DNA of 64,000 nucleotides from Balneolaceae bacterium (GTDB lineage Bacteria; Bacteroidota; Rhodothermia; Balneolales; Balneolaceae), in contig JAEPQH010000004.1 of assembly GCA_017640605.1 (NCBI GenBank), positions 186,001 through 250,000 on the forward strand, read 5' to 3'. The first letter of the stretch is position 1. Each line of letters opens with the position of its first letter. Shown one piece after another: positions 34,582 through 45,800 of this stretch. The notes under the pieces are model-generated. The model was not told where the DNA came from. It made no database searches and saw only the letters and a list, made by a program, of their open reading frames with translations. The position numbers and the translations under genes were made by a program.

Positions 34582-36000
34582 ATGAATTTTGCACACAAAA
34601 TACCAAAACAACATCTCCGGATTTTTGAAATCATTCGCGATGCCGGTCGCCAACTCAACCAACCGGTATATGTTGTTGGAGGATATGTTCGCGATTACTA
34701 TTTGGATCGCTTGAAAGAAGAACCTGACATCGATTTTGTTACACTCGGCTCGGGGATTTCTCTGGCACAAAATGTACACGCACAGTTGCCCGGTTCTAAT
34801 TTGTCGGTTTTTAAACAATTTGGTACCGCGCAGGTAAAAATTAATGATCTGGAATTGGAGTTCGTAGGCGCACGAAAAGAAAGTTATCGGCGGGATTCCC
34901 GAAAACCCATAGTTGAAGATGGTACGCTTAAAGATGACCAAGAGCGACGCGATCTGACCATCAATGCTATGTCGTGGTCGCTCAATTCTTATGATTTCGG
35001 GCTTTTAAATGATCCCTTCGGTGGGTTAGCCGATCTCAAAAAACAATGTGTGCGTACTCCCATCGACCCCGACAAAACATTCGATGATGACCCTTTGCGA
35101 ATGTTGCGGGCCGTGCGCTTTGCGAGTCAGCTTGGTTTCGAAATTGCCGACGGGACGTTTAGTTCTATCCAAAAAATGGCTCCTCGTCTTGAAATTATTT
35201 CAAAAGAGCGCATTCTCGATGAACTGAACAAGATTATTCTTTCTACAAAACCGTCGGTTGGCTTTGGATTGCTATTTAAAACCGGATTGCTCAAACAGTT
35301 CTTCCCTGAGATGCATCAGCTACATGGCGTTCAGGAGATTGAGGGACATCGCCACAAAGACAATTTTTGGCACACGCTGGAAGTGCTCGACAATGTTGCA
35401 GCAGTAAGTGATGACCTTTGGCTACGTTGGGCGGCAATTATGCACGACATTGCCAAACCACCCACTCAACGCTTTGAGCCGGGTATTGGCTGGACCTTTC
35501 ACGGTCACGATGCATTAGGCGCTAAATGGGTGAAACGAATTTTTCGCCGGATGGGACTACCACTCGACGAACGCATGAAATATGTTCAAAAACTCGTTCG
35601 CCTTCACCTTCGACCCATAGCCTTAGTGTCGGATATTGTAAGCGACAGTGCTATTCGCCGTTTGATTTACGAAGCCGGTGATGATATCGACGATTTAATG
35701 ACGCTGTGCCGCGCCGACATCACCAGTAAGAATGAATTCAAGGTAAAACGCTACCAAAACAACTTTTCGAAGGTTGAACAAAAAATTGTAGAGGTTGAAG
35801 AAAAAGACAAGTTGCGTAAATGGAAAAATCCGCTTTCCGGCGAAGAAATTATGAGCGCTCTTGGCATTAAACCCAGCAAAACTGTAGGCGATGTTAAAGA
35901 CGCTGTAAAAGAAGCCATCTTGAATGGAGATATACCCAACGAACACGATGCAGCTTTTAAATTTATGATGGACAGAAAAAAGGAGTTTATCGATGAATGA
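34582..36000 (+). CDS. CCA tRNA nucleotidyltransferase with HD domain
   Basis: A 472-residue protein when started at the ATG 34582 (MNFAHKIPKQHLRIFEII). It adds or repairs the 3' CCA of tRNA. The nucleotidyltransferase core has VVGGYVRDYYLD, EPDIDFV (catalytic aspartates) and ERRDLTINAM with DPFGG. The RNA-binding head follows, then an HD domain with H-D in WAAIMHDIAKPPT near residue 294. A poly(A) polymerase would look similar; the FDDDPLRMLRAVRFASQLGF block and HD domain favour CCA-adding. It overlaps ispE by 8 bases. Confidence 0.87.
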   Translation: MNFAHKIPKQHLRIFEIIRDAGRQLNQPVYVVGGYVRDYYLDRLKEEPDIDFVTLGSGISLAQNVHAQLPGSNLSVFKQFGTAQVKINDLELEFVGARKESYRRDSRKPIVEDGTLKDDQERRDLTINAMSWSLNSYDFGLLNDPFGGLADLKKQCVRTPIDPDKTFDDDPLRMLRAVRFASQLGFEIADGTFSSIQKMAPRLEIISKERILDELNKIILSTKPSVGFGLLFKTGLLKQFFPEMHQLHGVQEIEGHRHKDNFWHTLEVLDNVAAVSDDLWLRWAAIMHDIAKPPTQRFEPGIGWTFHGHDALGAKWVKRIFRRMGLPLDERMKYVQKLVRLHLRPIALVSDIVSDSAIRRLIYEAGDDIDDLMTLCRADITSKNEFKVKRYQNNFSKVEQKIVEVEEKDKLRKWKNPLSGEEIMSALGIKPSKTVGDVKDAVKEAILNGDIPNEHDAAFKFMMDRKKEFIDE

Positions 36001-36868
36001 ATTGTGGGTTTCTAATTCGTACGCAAAAATTAATCTAGGTTTGCATGTACTAGAGCGGCTGCCTAACGGTTACCACACTATTGAAACGGGTTTTGTATTT
36101 ATAGAATGGAACGACCGCTTCGAAGTGCGTCCATCCGGAAATATGCAATTGTTAATGAGCGACGAGAAAATTCCGGTGGATGACTCAAATCTGATAGTAA
36201 AGGCGATTAAGTTGCTTCAAAAAGAAGCCGGTTTACGTGATAATTTTCAAATAAACGTAGACAAACGAATTCCTGCAGGCGCAGGCTTAGGTGGTGGCAG
36301 CAGCAACGCAGCAACTACTTTGCGCATGTTAAACAAAATTGCCGGCTTGGGATTATCGATTGATGATATGGCTCAACTAGGTAAACAACTTGGTGCAGAC
36401 GTTCCTGTTTTCGTGCATGGCAAGCCCGGCTTCGGTACCGGTTTGGGGGATGACATCGAGTTCTTAGACATCCAGCCCGATGCGTACATCGTAACCGCAT
36501 TCCCTAATGTTTTCAGCTCTACCCCCGAAGCCTATCAACATTGCCTACCAAATCCGGAACCTGATTTTTCACTTCGAAATTTATTACTTGAGGGAGCCAT
36601 AGAGGAGTGGAATTATCTACTACAAAACGATTTAGAAACTGCAGTATTTCCGCGCATTAACCTAGTGGGAAACTTCAAAGATCAATTTTATGATTACGGA
36701 GCCAGCTATGCCAGTATGAGTGGTAGCGGTTCCAGCGTATTTGGGATTTTTTTGCAGGATTTTGTTGCTATTGACGCCTACGAGTCGTTTCATAGATTGA
36801 ATTTTCCTGTGAATTTGACGCGGCCTGGCTTTAGTCCAGATCTTGGAGTGTACTTAAAAGAAAATTAA
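35993..36868 (+). CDS. ispE: 4-diphosphocytidyl-2-C-methyl-D-erythritol kinase
   Basis: A 291-residue GHMP kinase of the MEP isoprenoid pathway. SYAKINLGLHVLERLPNGYH marks the start of the family. The ATP loop PAGAGLGGGSSNAA is at about 94-107 and the GADVPVF segment follows near residue 130. An ASYASMSGSGSSVFGIF block lies near the C terminus. It is preceded by an AGGAG ribosome site inside the end of the CCA gene, overlapping it by 8 bases, so the two are coupled. Confidence 0.96.
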   Translation: MNELWVSNSYAKINLGLHVLERLPNGYHTIETGFVFIEWNDRFEVRPSGNMQLLMSDEKIPVDDSNLIVKAIKLLQKEAGLRDNFQINVDKRIPAGAGLGGGSSNAATTLRMLNKIAGLGLSIDDMAQLGKQLGADVPVFVHGKPGFGTGLGDDIEFLDIQPDAYIVTAFPNVFSSTPEAYQHCLPNPEPDFSLRNLLLEGAIEEWNYLLQNDLETAVFPRINLVGNFKDQFYDYGASYASMSGSGSSVFGIFLQDFVAIDAYESFHRLNFPVNLTRPGFSPDLGVYLKEN

Positions 36869-36928
36869 TAATTTACACTCGAACATAACCGATGTTAAAA
36901 CTTCATCAATTGAATTTTATTTAAAATA

Positions 36929-39409
36929 ATGGCTAAAAAAAATAAGCAATCCGAAGTGGAGGTTCGCTCGGGTTTAAATAAAGAATCACTCAGAGAAGAC
37001 ATTAAACTACATCTGCGCCACACACTGGCTAAAGATGAATATTCGAGAACCCCTTGGGACGAATATCGAAGTGTTGTATTAACCCTTATGGATCGCCTGC
37101 ATGATAAGTGGATTACCACCCAGCAGCATTATCATCATTCCGGCGTAAAGAGAGTTTATTACTTATCGATGGAATACTTAATTGGTCGTCTACTCGATAA
37201 TATGGTTGTAAACCTTGATGTACAACAAGAAGTAGCCGATGCCTGCGCCGATCTTGGCTTAGATTATGATGAAATCCGTGAAGCAGAATGGGATGCCGGT
37301 TTAGGAAATGGTGGCCTTGGTAGACTTGCTGCTTGTTTCCTGGATTCCATGGCAACACTTGGTGTACCTGCAACCGGATATGGATTACGCTATGATTACG
37401 GAATTTTTTATCAAACCATCGAAAACGGTTACCAAATCGAAAAGCCGGATTTATGGTTACGCTATGGAAATCCTTGGGATGTAGTTCGCCCAAAAATTCA
37501 ATATCCGGTTGAGTTTTACGGACATCAGCATATGGCACCAAAAGCAGGTGGTGGCATCAATTATGCGTGGGAAAACACCGATAAAGTACTCGCAGTTGCG
37601 TACGATACACCGATTCCCGGCTTTGATAATAATATTGTTAACAATTTACGCCTCTGGAAGGCTGAGTCTGATACAGCGTTAGATTTGCATAGCTTTAATC
37701 AAGGGCAGTATATCGATGCTGTTCGTGATAATCAGCTGGAGCAAAATATAACTCGTGTTCTCTATCCTAACGACAAGGTGTTTGTTGGGCAGGAATTACG
37801 TTTGAAGCAGGAATATTTCCTTGTTTCGGCTTCGATGCAGGATATCATCCGAAGGTTCAAAAATCAAACCGACGATTGGACGAAGTTCCCAGAGAAAGTA
37901 GCTATCCAATGTAACGATACGCATCCAAACTTAGCTGTACCAGAACTGATGCGTATTTTGCTTGATGAAGTGGATATGTCGTGGGAAAAAGCTTGGGATA
38001 TTACCACCAATACGCTGGCCTATACTAATCATACTTTGCTTCCCGAAGCGCTTGAAAAATGGCCGGTTTCGTTGATGAAAAACCTTCTTCCTCGTCATAT
38101 GAATATCATTTATGAGATCAATCGACGATTTATGGATACCATTTCTGTAAAGTTTGGTGATGATAAACATCGTCAAGCTAGGATGAGTATTGTAAGTGAG
38201 GGAGAGCATCCGGTGGTGCATATGGCGCATCTGGGAATCGTAGGCTCACACAAAGTAAACGGGGTGGCAGCACTTCACTCGCGTTTATTGGTAGAAAGCA
38301 TGTTCAAAGATTTTGTGGATGTTTATCCAGACAAATTCACCAACAAAACCAATGGTATTACACCACGCCGCTGGTTAAAGCAGTGTAACGTAGATTTGGC
38401 CGCTTTGATCACCAAGAATATTGGTGATGACTGGATTACTGATTTGGATAAACTCCAAGACTTAACTCCTTTTTCTGAAGACAAGAAATTCCGCAAAGAA
38501 TTTGCTAAAATTAAGCATGAAAACAAGAAGCGCTTAGCTAAATATATTCTTGAGCATGAGGGAATTGAGATTGATCCGAATACTCTGTTCGATATTCAGA
38601 TTAAGCGAATTCACGAGTATAAGCGTCAGTTAATGGCCGCATTACATGTGATTACCTTATACAATCGCATTAAAGAAAATCCGGATCTGGATGTAGTACC
38701 GCGAACCGTGATTTTTGGTGGAAAAGCCGCTCCCGGTTATGCAATGGCAAAAATGCATATCAAATTGATTAATGCAATTGCCGAAGTGGTAAATAATGAC
38801 CCGGAAGTAAATCAAAAGCTTAAATGCGTATTCCCTCAAAATTATCGGGTAACTTTGGCTGAAATCATGATTCCTGCAGCCGATTTATCAGAGCAAATTT
38901 CTACTGCCGGAATGGAAGCATCCGGAACCGGAAACATGAAGTTTGCCCTTAACGGAGCGCTTACCATTGGAACACTTGATGGCGCCAATGTAGAAATTCT
39001 AGAAGAAGTGGGTGACGATAATATCTTCATCTTCGGCTTAACGGTAGAAGAACTACAAGAATTACGCCGCACCGGTTACGACAGCAACACGTATTACCAC
39101 GCCAATGCTGAGCTGAAAAGAGCTATCGATCAGATCAAAAATGGATTCTTCTCTCCGGAAGACAAACACTTGTTCGATCCGATTATCAATGCTTTGTTGC
39201 ACGAGAACGACTACTTTATGGTACTTGCCGATTACGAAGCATATGTAAAAGAGCAGGAAAAAGTAGAGAAGTTGTATCGTAATCAGGATGAATGGATGCG
39301 TAAAGCTATCATTAATGTTGCAAAAGTTGGAAAATTCTCCAGCGATCGTACCATTAGAGATTACAACGACGAAATCTGGAAATCAGAGTACGTTAAACTC
39401 AAGAAGTAA
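36929..39409 (+). CDS. glgP: Glycogen/starch phosphorylase
   Basis: An 826-residue PLP-dependent enzyme that releases glucose-1-phosphate from alpha-glucans. Recognised blocks are YYLSMEYLIGRLLDNM near residue 72, GLGNGGLGRLAACF near 126, QIKRIHEYKRQLMAA, and the PLP-lysine segment SGTGNMKFALNGALTIGT with the lysine near residue 671. Full length, no break. It is followed by a rho-independent terminator. Together with glgB and malQ it gives the window most of a glycogen-breakdown and remodelling set, but no glgC or full glgA is here. Confidence 0.97.
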   Translation: MAKKNKQSEVEVRSGLNKESLREDIKLHLRHTLAKDEYSRTPWDEYRSVVLTLMDRLHDKWITTQQHYHHSGVKRVYYLSMEYLIGRLLDNMVVNLDVQQEVADACADLGLDYDEIREAEWDAGLGNGGLGRLAACFLDSMATLGVPATGYGLRYDYGIFYQTIENGYQIEKPDLWLRYGNPWDVVRPKIQYPVEFYGHQHMAPKAGGGINYAWENTDKVLAVAYDTPIPGFDNNIVNNLRLWKAESDTALDLHSFNQGQYIDAVRDNQLEQNITRVLYPNDKVFVGQELRLKQEYFLVSASMQDIIRRFKNQTDDWTKFPEKVAIQCNDTHPNLAVPELMRILLDEVDMSWEKAWDITTNTLAYTNHTLLPEALEKWPVSLMKNLLPRHMNIIYEINRRFMDTISVKFGDDKHRQARMSIVSEGEHPVVHMAHLGIVGSHKVNGVAALHSRLLVESMFKDFVDVYPDKFTNKTNGITPRRWLKQCNVDLAALITKNIGDDWITDLDKLQDLTPFSEDKKFRKEFAKIKHENKKRLAKYILEHEGIEIDPNTLFDIQIKRIHEYKRQLMAALHVITLYNRIKENPDLDVVPRTVIFGGKAAPGYAMAKMHIKLINAIAEVVNNDPEVNQKLKCVFPQNYRVTLAEIMIPAADLSEQISTAGMEASGTGNMKFALNGALTIGTLDGANVEILEEVGDDNIFIFGLTVEELQELRRTGYDSNTYYHANAELKRAIDQIKNGFFSPEDKHLFDPIINALLHENDYFMVLADYEAYVKEQEKVEKLYRNQDEWMRKAIINVAKVGKFSSDRTIRDYNDEIWKSEYVKLKK

Positions 39410-39436
39410 TATTTGATCTTAGTTTTTAAACTATTT

Positions 39437-39475
39437 AAAGCCGGAATGGAGAATGCTCTGTTTCGGCTTTTTTTG
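39437..39475 (+). terminator. Rho-independent terminator after glgP
   Basis: AAAGCCG (39437-39443) pairs with CGGCTTT (39464-39470), with the following bases continuing as a T-run to 39474. It lies 28 bases past the glgP stop. Confidence 0.85.
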
Positions 39476-39507
39476 TTTATACTCTTAGCCCAAAGCAATC
39501 AACATTT

Positions 39508-40716
39508 ATGAAGCAGTTTTTTCAAACACCCACACCACCCGATTCTCTTGTTGCAACACCTGATTCTAGCATCATAAGTACCGACTCTGTGATGAATATC
39601 CCAAATCCCACGGATTACTCATTGGGCGAAATTTTCGATTATGTAGGGGATTTTCTGCAAGTAACCTTATTCAAAATTCAGGATACGCCGGTTACTTTTA
39701 TGTCCATCATCATTTTTATTCTGTTTCTGGTGGGCTTTACGTATTTAGCTTCGTTCATCAAACGTTTTTTGAAGGATAAGGTCCTACCAAAATTTATCCA
39801 TGATAGCGGACTTAGATACACACTTGCTCGGATGTCGCAATATGTTATTGTGATAATCGGGGTGTTTGTTTCCTTTCAGTTTTTGGGGATTGACCTTACC
39901 GGATTAGCCGTAATATTTGGTTTCCTTTCCGTTGGTATTGGTTTTGGTTTACAGAACATCACTTCCAATTTTATTTCAGGGTTGATTGTACTCTTCGAGC
40001 GACCGATTAGTGTGGGCGATCGAGTTGAAGTAAATGGTATTGAAGGCGATGTTGAGGAGATTAATATCCGATCTACCAAAGTGAAAACCCTTCAAAATAT
40101 CTCCATTATTGTCCCAAACAGTGAATTTGTGAGTAAGGATGTGATCAATTATTCACATGGCGACCCTTCGTATTTGTTAATTGTGGATGTAGGCGTTGCC
40201 TATGGTTCTGATTTAGATTTGGTGATAAAAGCACTAAACGAAGTGGCCGAAGAAAATGAGCATGTATTGGAGCATCCTGAGCACCGTATTCACTTGCGCA
40301 GTTTTGGTGATTCTGCATGGAATATGAAGCTTTTGGCTATGATTCCCGATGTGAAAAAGCGTTACGGTGTGCTGAATGAAATCAATCAAGAAATTGTGCG
40401 CAAATTCCGCGAATACGATATTGAAATTCCATTTCCTCAGCGCGATATCAATTTCCGAAATCCTATGCCATCCGAAGCTTCGGATGAAGAAACCTCAAAC
40501 AAAGGCCAACAAGAGAAAAATACCTCGGCTAAAGATGGTGAAAAGAATTCCAATCAAAACAAAGAAAAGAAGGAAAAGAAAGAGCTGGAATCAGATTCAT
40601 ATTCGGATGTAGAGCGGAATCCAGATAAATACACCAAAAAGAATCAAAGCAATACTGATGGGAATGAGGCTGATTCTGACGATACCGGCCTAAAAGACGA
40701 TTCTGCAAAACAATGA
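39508..40716 (+). CDS. Small-conductance mechanosensitive channel, MscS family
   Basis: A 402-residue channel protein. After a polar 50-residue leader come membrane segments at about 66-88, 104-128 and the pore-lining helix at about 130-158 (GLAVIFGFLSVGIGFGLQNI, a Gly/Ala-rich TM3 then NFISGLIVLFERPISVGDRV, the MscS core). The cytoplasmic beta and alpha/beta domains follow to residue 320. The last 80 residues are a long charged tail rich in K, E, D, S and N, likely disordered. MscS releases osmolytes on hypo-osmotic shock. The next gene overlaps by 4 bases (ATGA). Confidence 0.92.
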   Translation: MKQFFQTPTPPDSLVATPDSSIISTDSVMNIPNPTDYSLGEIFDYVGDFLQVTLFKIQDTPVTFMSIIIFILFLVGFTYLASFIKRFLKDKVLPKFIHDSGLRYTLARMSQYVIVIIGVFVSFQFLGIDLTGLAVIFGFLSVGIGFGLQNITSNFISGLIVLFERPISVGDRVEVNGIEGDVEEINIRSTKVKTLQNISIIVPNSEFVSKDVINYSHGDPSYLLIVDVGVAYGSDLDLVIKALNEVAEENEHVLEHPEHRIHLRSFGDSAWNMKLLAMIPDVKKRYGVLNEINQEIVRKFREYDIEIPFPQRDINFRNPMPSEASDEETSNKGQQEKNTSAKDGEKNSNQNKEKKEKKELESDSYSDVERNPDKYTKKNQSNTDGNEADSDDTGLKDDSAKQ

Positions 40717-41444
40717 GTTTGATGCGATTTGGCTATTTAGCTGCCCTCCTCTTTTGTTTGAGTACAGCAACTGCGAAAGCACAAAGTGACTCCTCGATTG
40801 TTTGGCAGCTTGTTACGTTTAATATTTTACCTGGCCAGTACAATAACGTTATCGATTTATATCAACAGCAAGCAGTTCCGCTTTATGCAGAAAACGAAGA
40901 AATGCTACGTTTTCGCGGTTTTCGAGAGGTTGAAAGTCCTGTTCCATTCGGATTAATGGTTCTTACCGAAATGCATGGGTTGGGAGGCATGGATGCTTCA
41001 AATAACCGATTAAGAGCTATTGCAGCAGAACAAAATATTAGTGTTGGTAACTTGTATGGAAGGATTTCAGATCTAACAGCAGGGCATACCGATGAATTTG
41101 TACAATTGATCGCCGAGTGGAAAATAGAAGACCCGTTTACATCGAAATATCAAGTTTTCATTAGTTATGATATCGTAGCCGGAAAATCGACCGACTTTCG
41201 CCGCTTTGTGCATGAACAACTCATTCCGGCAGAAAAGGAGCTAGGTTTACCGTCGAGTGGAGGAGAATACATCATTTCAGCTGGATGGCAATACGTGCGT
41301 GTATTCGGCATAGATACACTAAATGAATTTGGCGACTACATAGAGATGCTACATTCTAGAGACCTGGATAAAGCATTAGATCCGTTTATTGACAAGAAAA
41401 AGATTGTTATAAAAGGAGTGTTGCCTAATTTATCTGTTCGGTAA
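40713..41444 (+). CDS. Secreted NIPSNAP-like hypothetical protein
   Basis: A 243-residue protein with a signal peptide (..ALLFCLSTATAKAQS). The mature protein seems to have two ferredoxin-like halves (VWQLVTFNILPGQYNNVIDLY and KYQVFISYDIVAGKSTDFRRF), a layout seen in NIPSNAP-type dimeric alpha/beta-barrel proteins. I do not recognise a catalytic motif. It overlaps mscS by 4 bases and is thus coupled to it. Function unknown. Confidence 0.6.
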   Translation: MSLMRFGYLAALLFCLSTATAKAQSDSSIVWQLVTFNILPGQYNNVIDLYQQQAVPLYAENEEMLRFRGFREVESPVPFGLMVLTEMHGLGGMDASNNRLRAIAAEQNISVGNLYGRISDLTAGHTDEFVQLIAEWKIEDPFTSKYQVFISYDIVAGKSTDFRRFVHEQLIPAEKELGLPSSGGEYIISAGWQYVRVFGIDTLNEFGDYIEMLHSRDLDKALDPFIDKKKIVIKGVLPNLSVR

Positions 41445-41454
41445 CTCGCGTCAA

Positions 41455-42675
41455 CTACTTCATTTTTGCTTCCATCAAATTTATCAAATGTTGATTTCCC
41501 ATTTGTTGGGCAAACTGGTAGGCAGAGAAAACTTGTTCATCCTCGTTATAAAATTCTGCCCCTTTATTAATGAGTATTTCTGCAAATTCGGTATTCGAAT
41601 ACATAATTGCCCAAAGTAACGGCGAACCACCGTTTATCTCATCTTTTTGATTGATGTTGGCTCCGGCTTCGATCAACAATCTTCCAATAATTGTATTTCC
41701 ACCAATAGCAGCACCAATAAGTGGAGTTAGTTTATATCGCTCACCCGCTAAATTTACATCCGCACCCCATTCTATGAGAAGCTCAACAATATCTGTGTGG
41801 CCAAACCGAGCAGCAAATGCAAGTGGTGATTGCCCGGCGCGATTTAACCGATTTACATCTGCGCCGTTTAGAATAAAATTTGCTGCGATTTGGATATTTC
41901 CATTGGCCGCTGCAATCTGTAAAAGTGGATTATTTAATCCATCCCCGGAATTTGGATCCGTACCTTCGGCAAGTAATTCTAGAACTTGCGGTACATCCTC
42001 TTTGATAACTGCCTCAAGTAATAATTCATTTTGCCGGCTAAGGTCGTCCATCAGCTCTGTTTCTCTAAAAACCTGTAACACAGAATCTGCATGCCACAAA
42101 CGAACTGTTACATCCACTGCATTGCCATGTATACTATTTATAGAAAGATCTGCCCCGCTGTTAATAAGTAACTCAAGTTGTTGTACATGACCATAATAAG
42201 CAGCCCAATTAAGTGCGGGATCTTTATTTAAATCAAGAATGTTTACATCGGCATTTTGCGCAATTAAAAGTTTAGAAAATTCGGTGGATGGTTTAGAAAC
42301 CGCATACATCAAAGGCGTACTTTCAAGTCCGCCCACTCTTTGTTGATTTACGTTTGCCCCGGCATTAATCAGTTGCTCAAAAGCTTCAATGTTATCTGCA
42401 ATTATTGCTTTGTGTAGTGCCGAAAAGCCACTTTCGTCGTTAATATTTGGGTTAACATCCAGAGTGAGTAAATGAGCCAGTATTTTATTCGAACCTGAAG
42501 CAATACTTTGGTGCAAATAGAGGTCTGCTTGCTCACTATCAAATTGTGTAATGAAAGTGGTGAGATTATCTTCCAAAAATGTTTCCTGGCTTATTTCTTC
42601 TTGCGCTGCTAAAGAAGTGGATACGCTTAAAATTAGAAATGCAGTTATGGTAACTCGAGCTTTAAAAAAACCCAT
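41455..42675 (-). CDS. Secreted ankyrin-repeat protein
   Basis: A 406-residue protein with a signal peptide (..ILSVSTSLAAQ) and about ten ankyrin repeats from residue 60 on. Clear repeats are INDESGFSALHKAIIADNIE, LNKDPALNWAAYYGHVQQLE and LNRAGQSPLAFAARFGHTDI. The protein is periplasmic or secreted and probably a protein-binding scaffold. Ankyrin proteins with a signal peptide are not rare in this phylum, with no general function. It converges on the NIPSNAP-like gene with a 10-base gap. Confidence 0.85.
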   Translation of the reverse strand: MGFFKARVTITAFLILSVSTSLAAQEEISQETFLEDNLTTFITQFDSEQADLYLHQSIASGSNKILAHLLTLDVNPNINDESGFSALHKAIIADNIEAFEQLINAGANVNQQRVGGLESTPLMYAVSKPSTEFSKLLIAQNADVNILDLNKDPALNWAAYYGHVQQLELLINSGADLSINSIHGNAVDVTVRLWHADSVLQVFRETELMDDLSRQNELLLEAVIKEDVPQVLELLAEGTDPNSGDGLNNPLLQIAAANGNIQIAANFILNGADVNRLNRAGQSPLAFAARFGHTDIVELLIEWGADVNLAGERYKLTPLIGAAIGGNTIIGRLLIEAGANINQKDEINGGSPLLWAIMYSNTEFAEILINKGAEFYNEDEQVFSAYQFAQQMGNQHLINLMEAKMK

Positions 42676-42766
42676 TGATGAAAACTCCCCGATTATTTTG
42701 GTTTAATAGTTAATGCAACGCCTGTTTTTTTGAAATCTTGCCTTGATAGGAAATCAACTTTACCTC

Positions 42767-42804
42767 AAAAAAAAAGCCACTCCCAAATTGAATTGGAAGT
42801 GGCT
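42767..42804 (-). terminator. Rho-independent terminator after the BNR-repeat gene
   Basis: On the minus strand, AGCCACTTCCAA (42804-42793) pairs with TTGGGAGTGGCT (42786-42775) with one mismatch, followed by a run of nine T (42775-42767). It lies 23 bases past the stop at 42827. Confidence 0.88.
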
Positions 42805-42826
42805 ACAAAATAGTGTGTAATCAACC

Positions 42827-45800
42827 TTATCGATTAATTGGTACGGAAGGATTCTCAATTTCCTCGATTACCTGTTCGTACTCGCCGTTCCAGATCGCCT
42901 GGAGTTTTTCTAGCTGAACATCCACTTTTGCTGCTAAATCTTCAAACACTGCATACTGTTGAGCGGTTGGGCGCCCGTAACCGGTTGCAACAGTGCTTTT
43001 TAATGCTGCTAATTTGTTGTTGAGCTTGATTGGGAAGTTTAACACATCCTGAATTGCTTCCGCTTTAGTTTGTACTAATTCTTGTTCAATCTCGCTAATT
43101 GCTTGCGTCAATTCTTTAACACGTTCGCTAAGTGCTTCATTGCCTTTTATTTCTGCCATCATACTATTGATTTCGCTGGTAACAGATCGTATTTCGTTGA
43201 TCGCTTTGTGCGTTGTATCTAGCTTGGCATTTATGGTTTGAATCAATTCAAATTGTGCAATCAAGTCTTCTTGCGATACATCGACCAATCGTGGATCCTT
43301 TTTCACTTCGAACTGCTGCTCGCCAACCATTTCTTCTCCAATATGCATGCGCACCGTATAAGTTCCTGGCACCGCCATTGGGCCGGAAGTATTTCCTGCC
43401 CACAGAATTTGGCGACCGTCAAGATTTGTTACACCCGGATAGCGAAGGTTCCAAACAAATTTATTTAACCCTGCTTTATTTGGAACCACACTTGGTCGGG
43501 TTCGCCCCTCTTCCTCATAAAACAATGGTGATTCCTTCACAGCTCTTCCTCTCGTGTCTTCCATGCTTGAGTAGGTTTGAATGGTATTACCACGCATATC
43601 TAGGAACTCGAGTTTAATTTCGGATTCCTGCTCTTTATCGAGTTTAAAGAATACTACCGCACCATTCTCCGGATTTTTTCCTGAGGTTGGAGATGGACCT
43701 CCCCAGCTTGAGCCACCGTATAAATAAGTATCCTCCGGATCGAATAAGTGACGATCTGCTTTAGCAATCTCGTCCGTCATTTGATGAAGTACCGGTAAGT
43801 CATCTAAAATCCAAAAAGAACGCCCTTGTGTAGCTACAATCAGATCTTTATCCCGCTTATGAACGGCTAAATCTGTAATTGGTGTAGCCGGCAAATTCAT
43901 TTGAAGTGGTTGCCAATCGTCGCCGGCGTTGAAAGAAACGTACACCCCGGTTTCTGTTCCTGCATAAAGCAAACCCGCTTTATTTGGATCTTCACGCACA
44001 ACTCGTGTAAAGTCCATATCCGGAATTCCATCCGTTATTTTATCCCAGCTTCTACCGTAGTTTGTAGTACGGTAAATCATAGGTTGGAAATCACCAAATT
44101 TGTACCGAGTTGCTGCAAAATATGCCGTTCCGGGATCATGTTGCGAGGCATCTAAAATACTAATCATAGATTCGGGTAAACCTCGTGGCGTTACATTATC
44201 CCAGGTTTCGCCATTATCACGGCTAATATGAATCAATCCGTCGTCTGATCCAGCCCAAAGTAAACCGGGTTCGATTTCCGATTCCACAAAAGTGAAAATG
44301 GTATTGTAGTATTCTACCGAGGTATCATCTTTGGTGATCGGTCCACCGGATTCGCCTTGCTTAGATTTATCATTTCTGGTTAAATCCGGGCTGATATCTT
44401 CCCAACTCATTCCCTCATCAGTAGAGCGATGTACGTACTGCGAGGTTGCATACAGCACATCAGGATTATGAGGAGAGATAATTATCGGGAAGGTCCACTG
44501 AAAACGGTATTTCAACTGATCGGCTCCCGAACCCATCGGATTATCCGGCCAGATATCAATACGATCGTTTAACCGAAGATTTGCATCATAACGGGAAAGA
44601 GAACCTCCGTAACAACCACCATAAGTTACATCGTGATTTTCTGGATCAACAGCGATGTAGCCAGATTCACAACCTGCTACCGGCCACCAATCATCCTCAT
44701 CGATACCCGATGAATTGGTACGGCTCATTATGGCAAAGGTAGAGTTATCCTGTTGTGCGCCATAAATCATGTATGGAAATTGATTGTCTACCGCCACTTG
44801 GTAAATCTGTGCTGTGGCAGAAGTATGATAAGATGTCCAGGTTTTTCCTCCGTTGTATGTAACCTGTCCACCGCCGTCATCACCAATTACCATTCGATTT
44901 GGGTTATTGCTGGCAATCCATAAATCATGATGATCGGCGTGCGGAGTTCGAATTCTGCTAAAAGTTTTTCCGCCGTCGATAGATTTCCAGAAACCAACAT
45001 TCAGCACATAAACTACATCTTCGTTCTGTGTGTCAGCAATTACTTTTGAGTAGTACCATGCACGCTGCCTTAGATTTCTGTCGGCACTCACTCGGGTCCA
45101 AGTTGCGCCTGCATCTTCACTTCTAAATAAACCACCACCACGTGCATTTTCAACAATTGCGAACACACGATCGGAGTTTACCGGAGATACCGAAACTCCA
45201 ATTTTTCCTACCATTCCTTTTGGCAGACCTGGGTTACGAGTAATTTCTGTCCAGCTTTCGCCACCATCGGTGCTTTTAAATAAACCGCTGCCCTCACCAC
45301 CACTACTCATTTCGTATTCATTTCGGTAGGCTTCCCACATGGCTGCATACAAAATTCGTGGGTTATTTGGATCTACAGCGATATCTACAGCGCCGGTTTT
45401 ATTATCTCTAAATAGAACTTTATTCCAGGTTTTGCCGCCATCAGTGGTTTTGTATACACCTCGATCGGCGCTCTCAACGTTTCCAAATAATTTTCCCATT
45501 GCTGCGATCCAAACAACATCTGGGTTGGTTGGGTGGATTTCGATGTCGCCAATAAACTGCGTGTTGCCCAAGCCTAAATATTGCCAGGTTTTTCCTGCAT
45601 CGGTTGAGCGGTACATTCCATCGCCGGCACTCATATTACCACGAATGTCCGTTTCGCCCATTCCGGCATAAATTACATTCGGATCAGAATCTGCCACATC
45701 TATTGCTCCAACCGATCCCGTTTTGAAATATCCATCGGTAATATTTTCCCAGGTATTTCCTCCGTCTATGGTTTTGTATACTCCACCACCGGTATAGCCT

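Noticed and set aside
45339-45671. 110-residue plus-strand frame within the BNR gene
   Set aside because: Antisense shadow of repeated Asp-box coding sequence; no start signal or motif.
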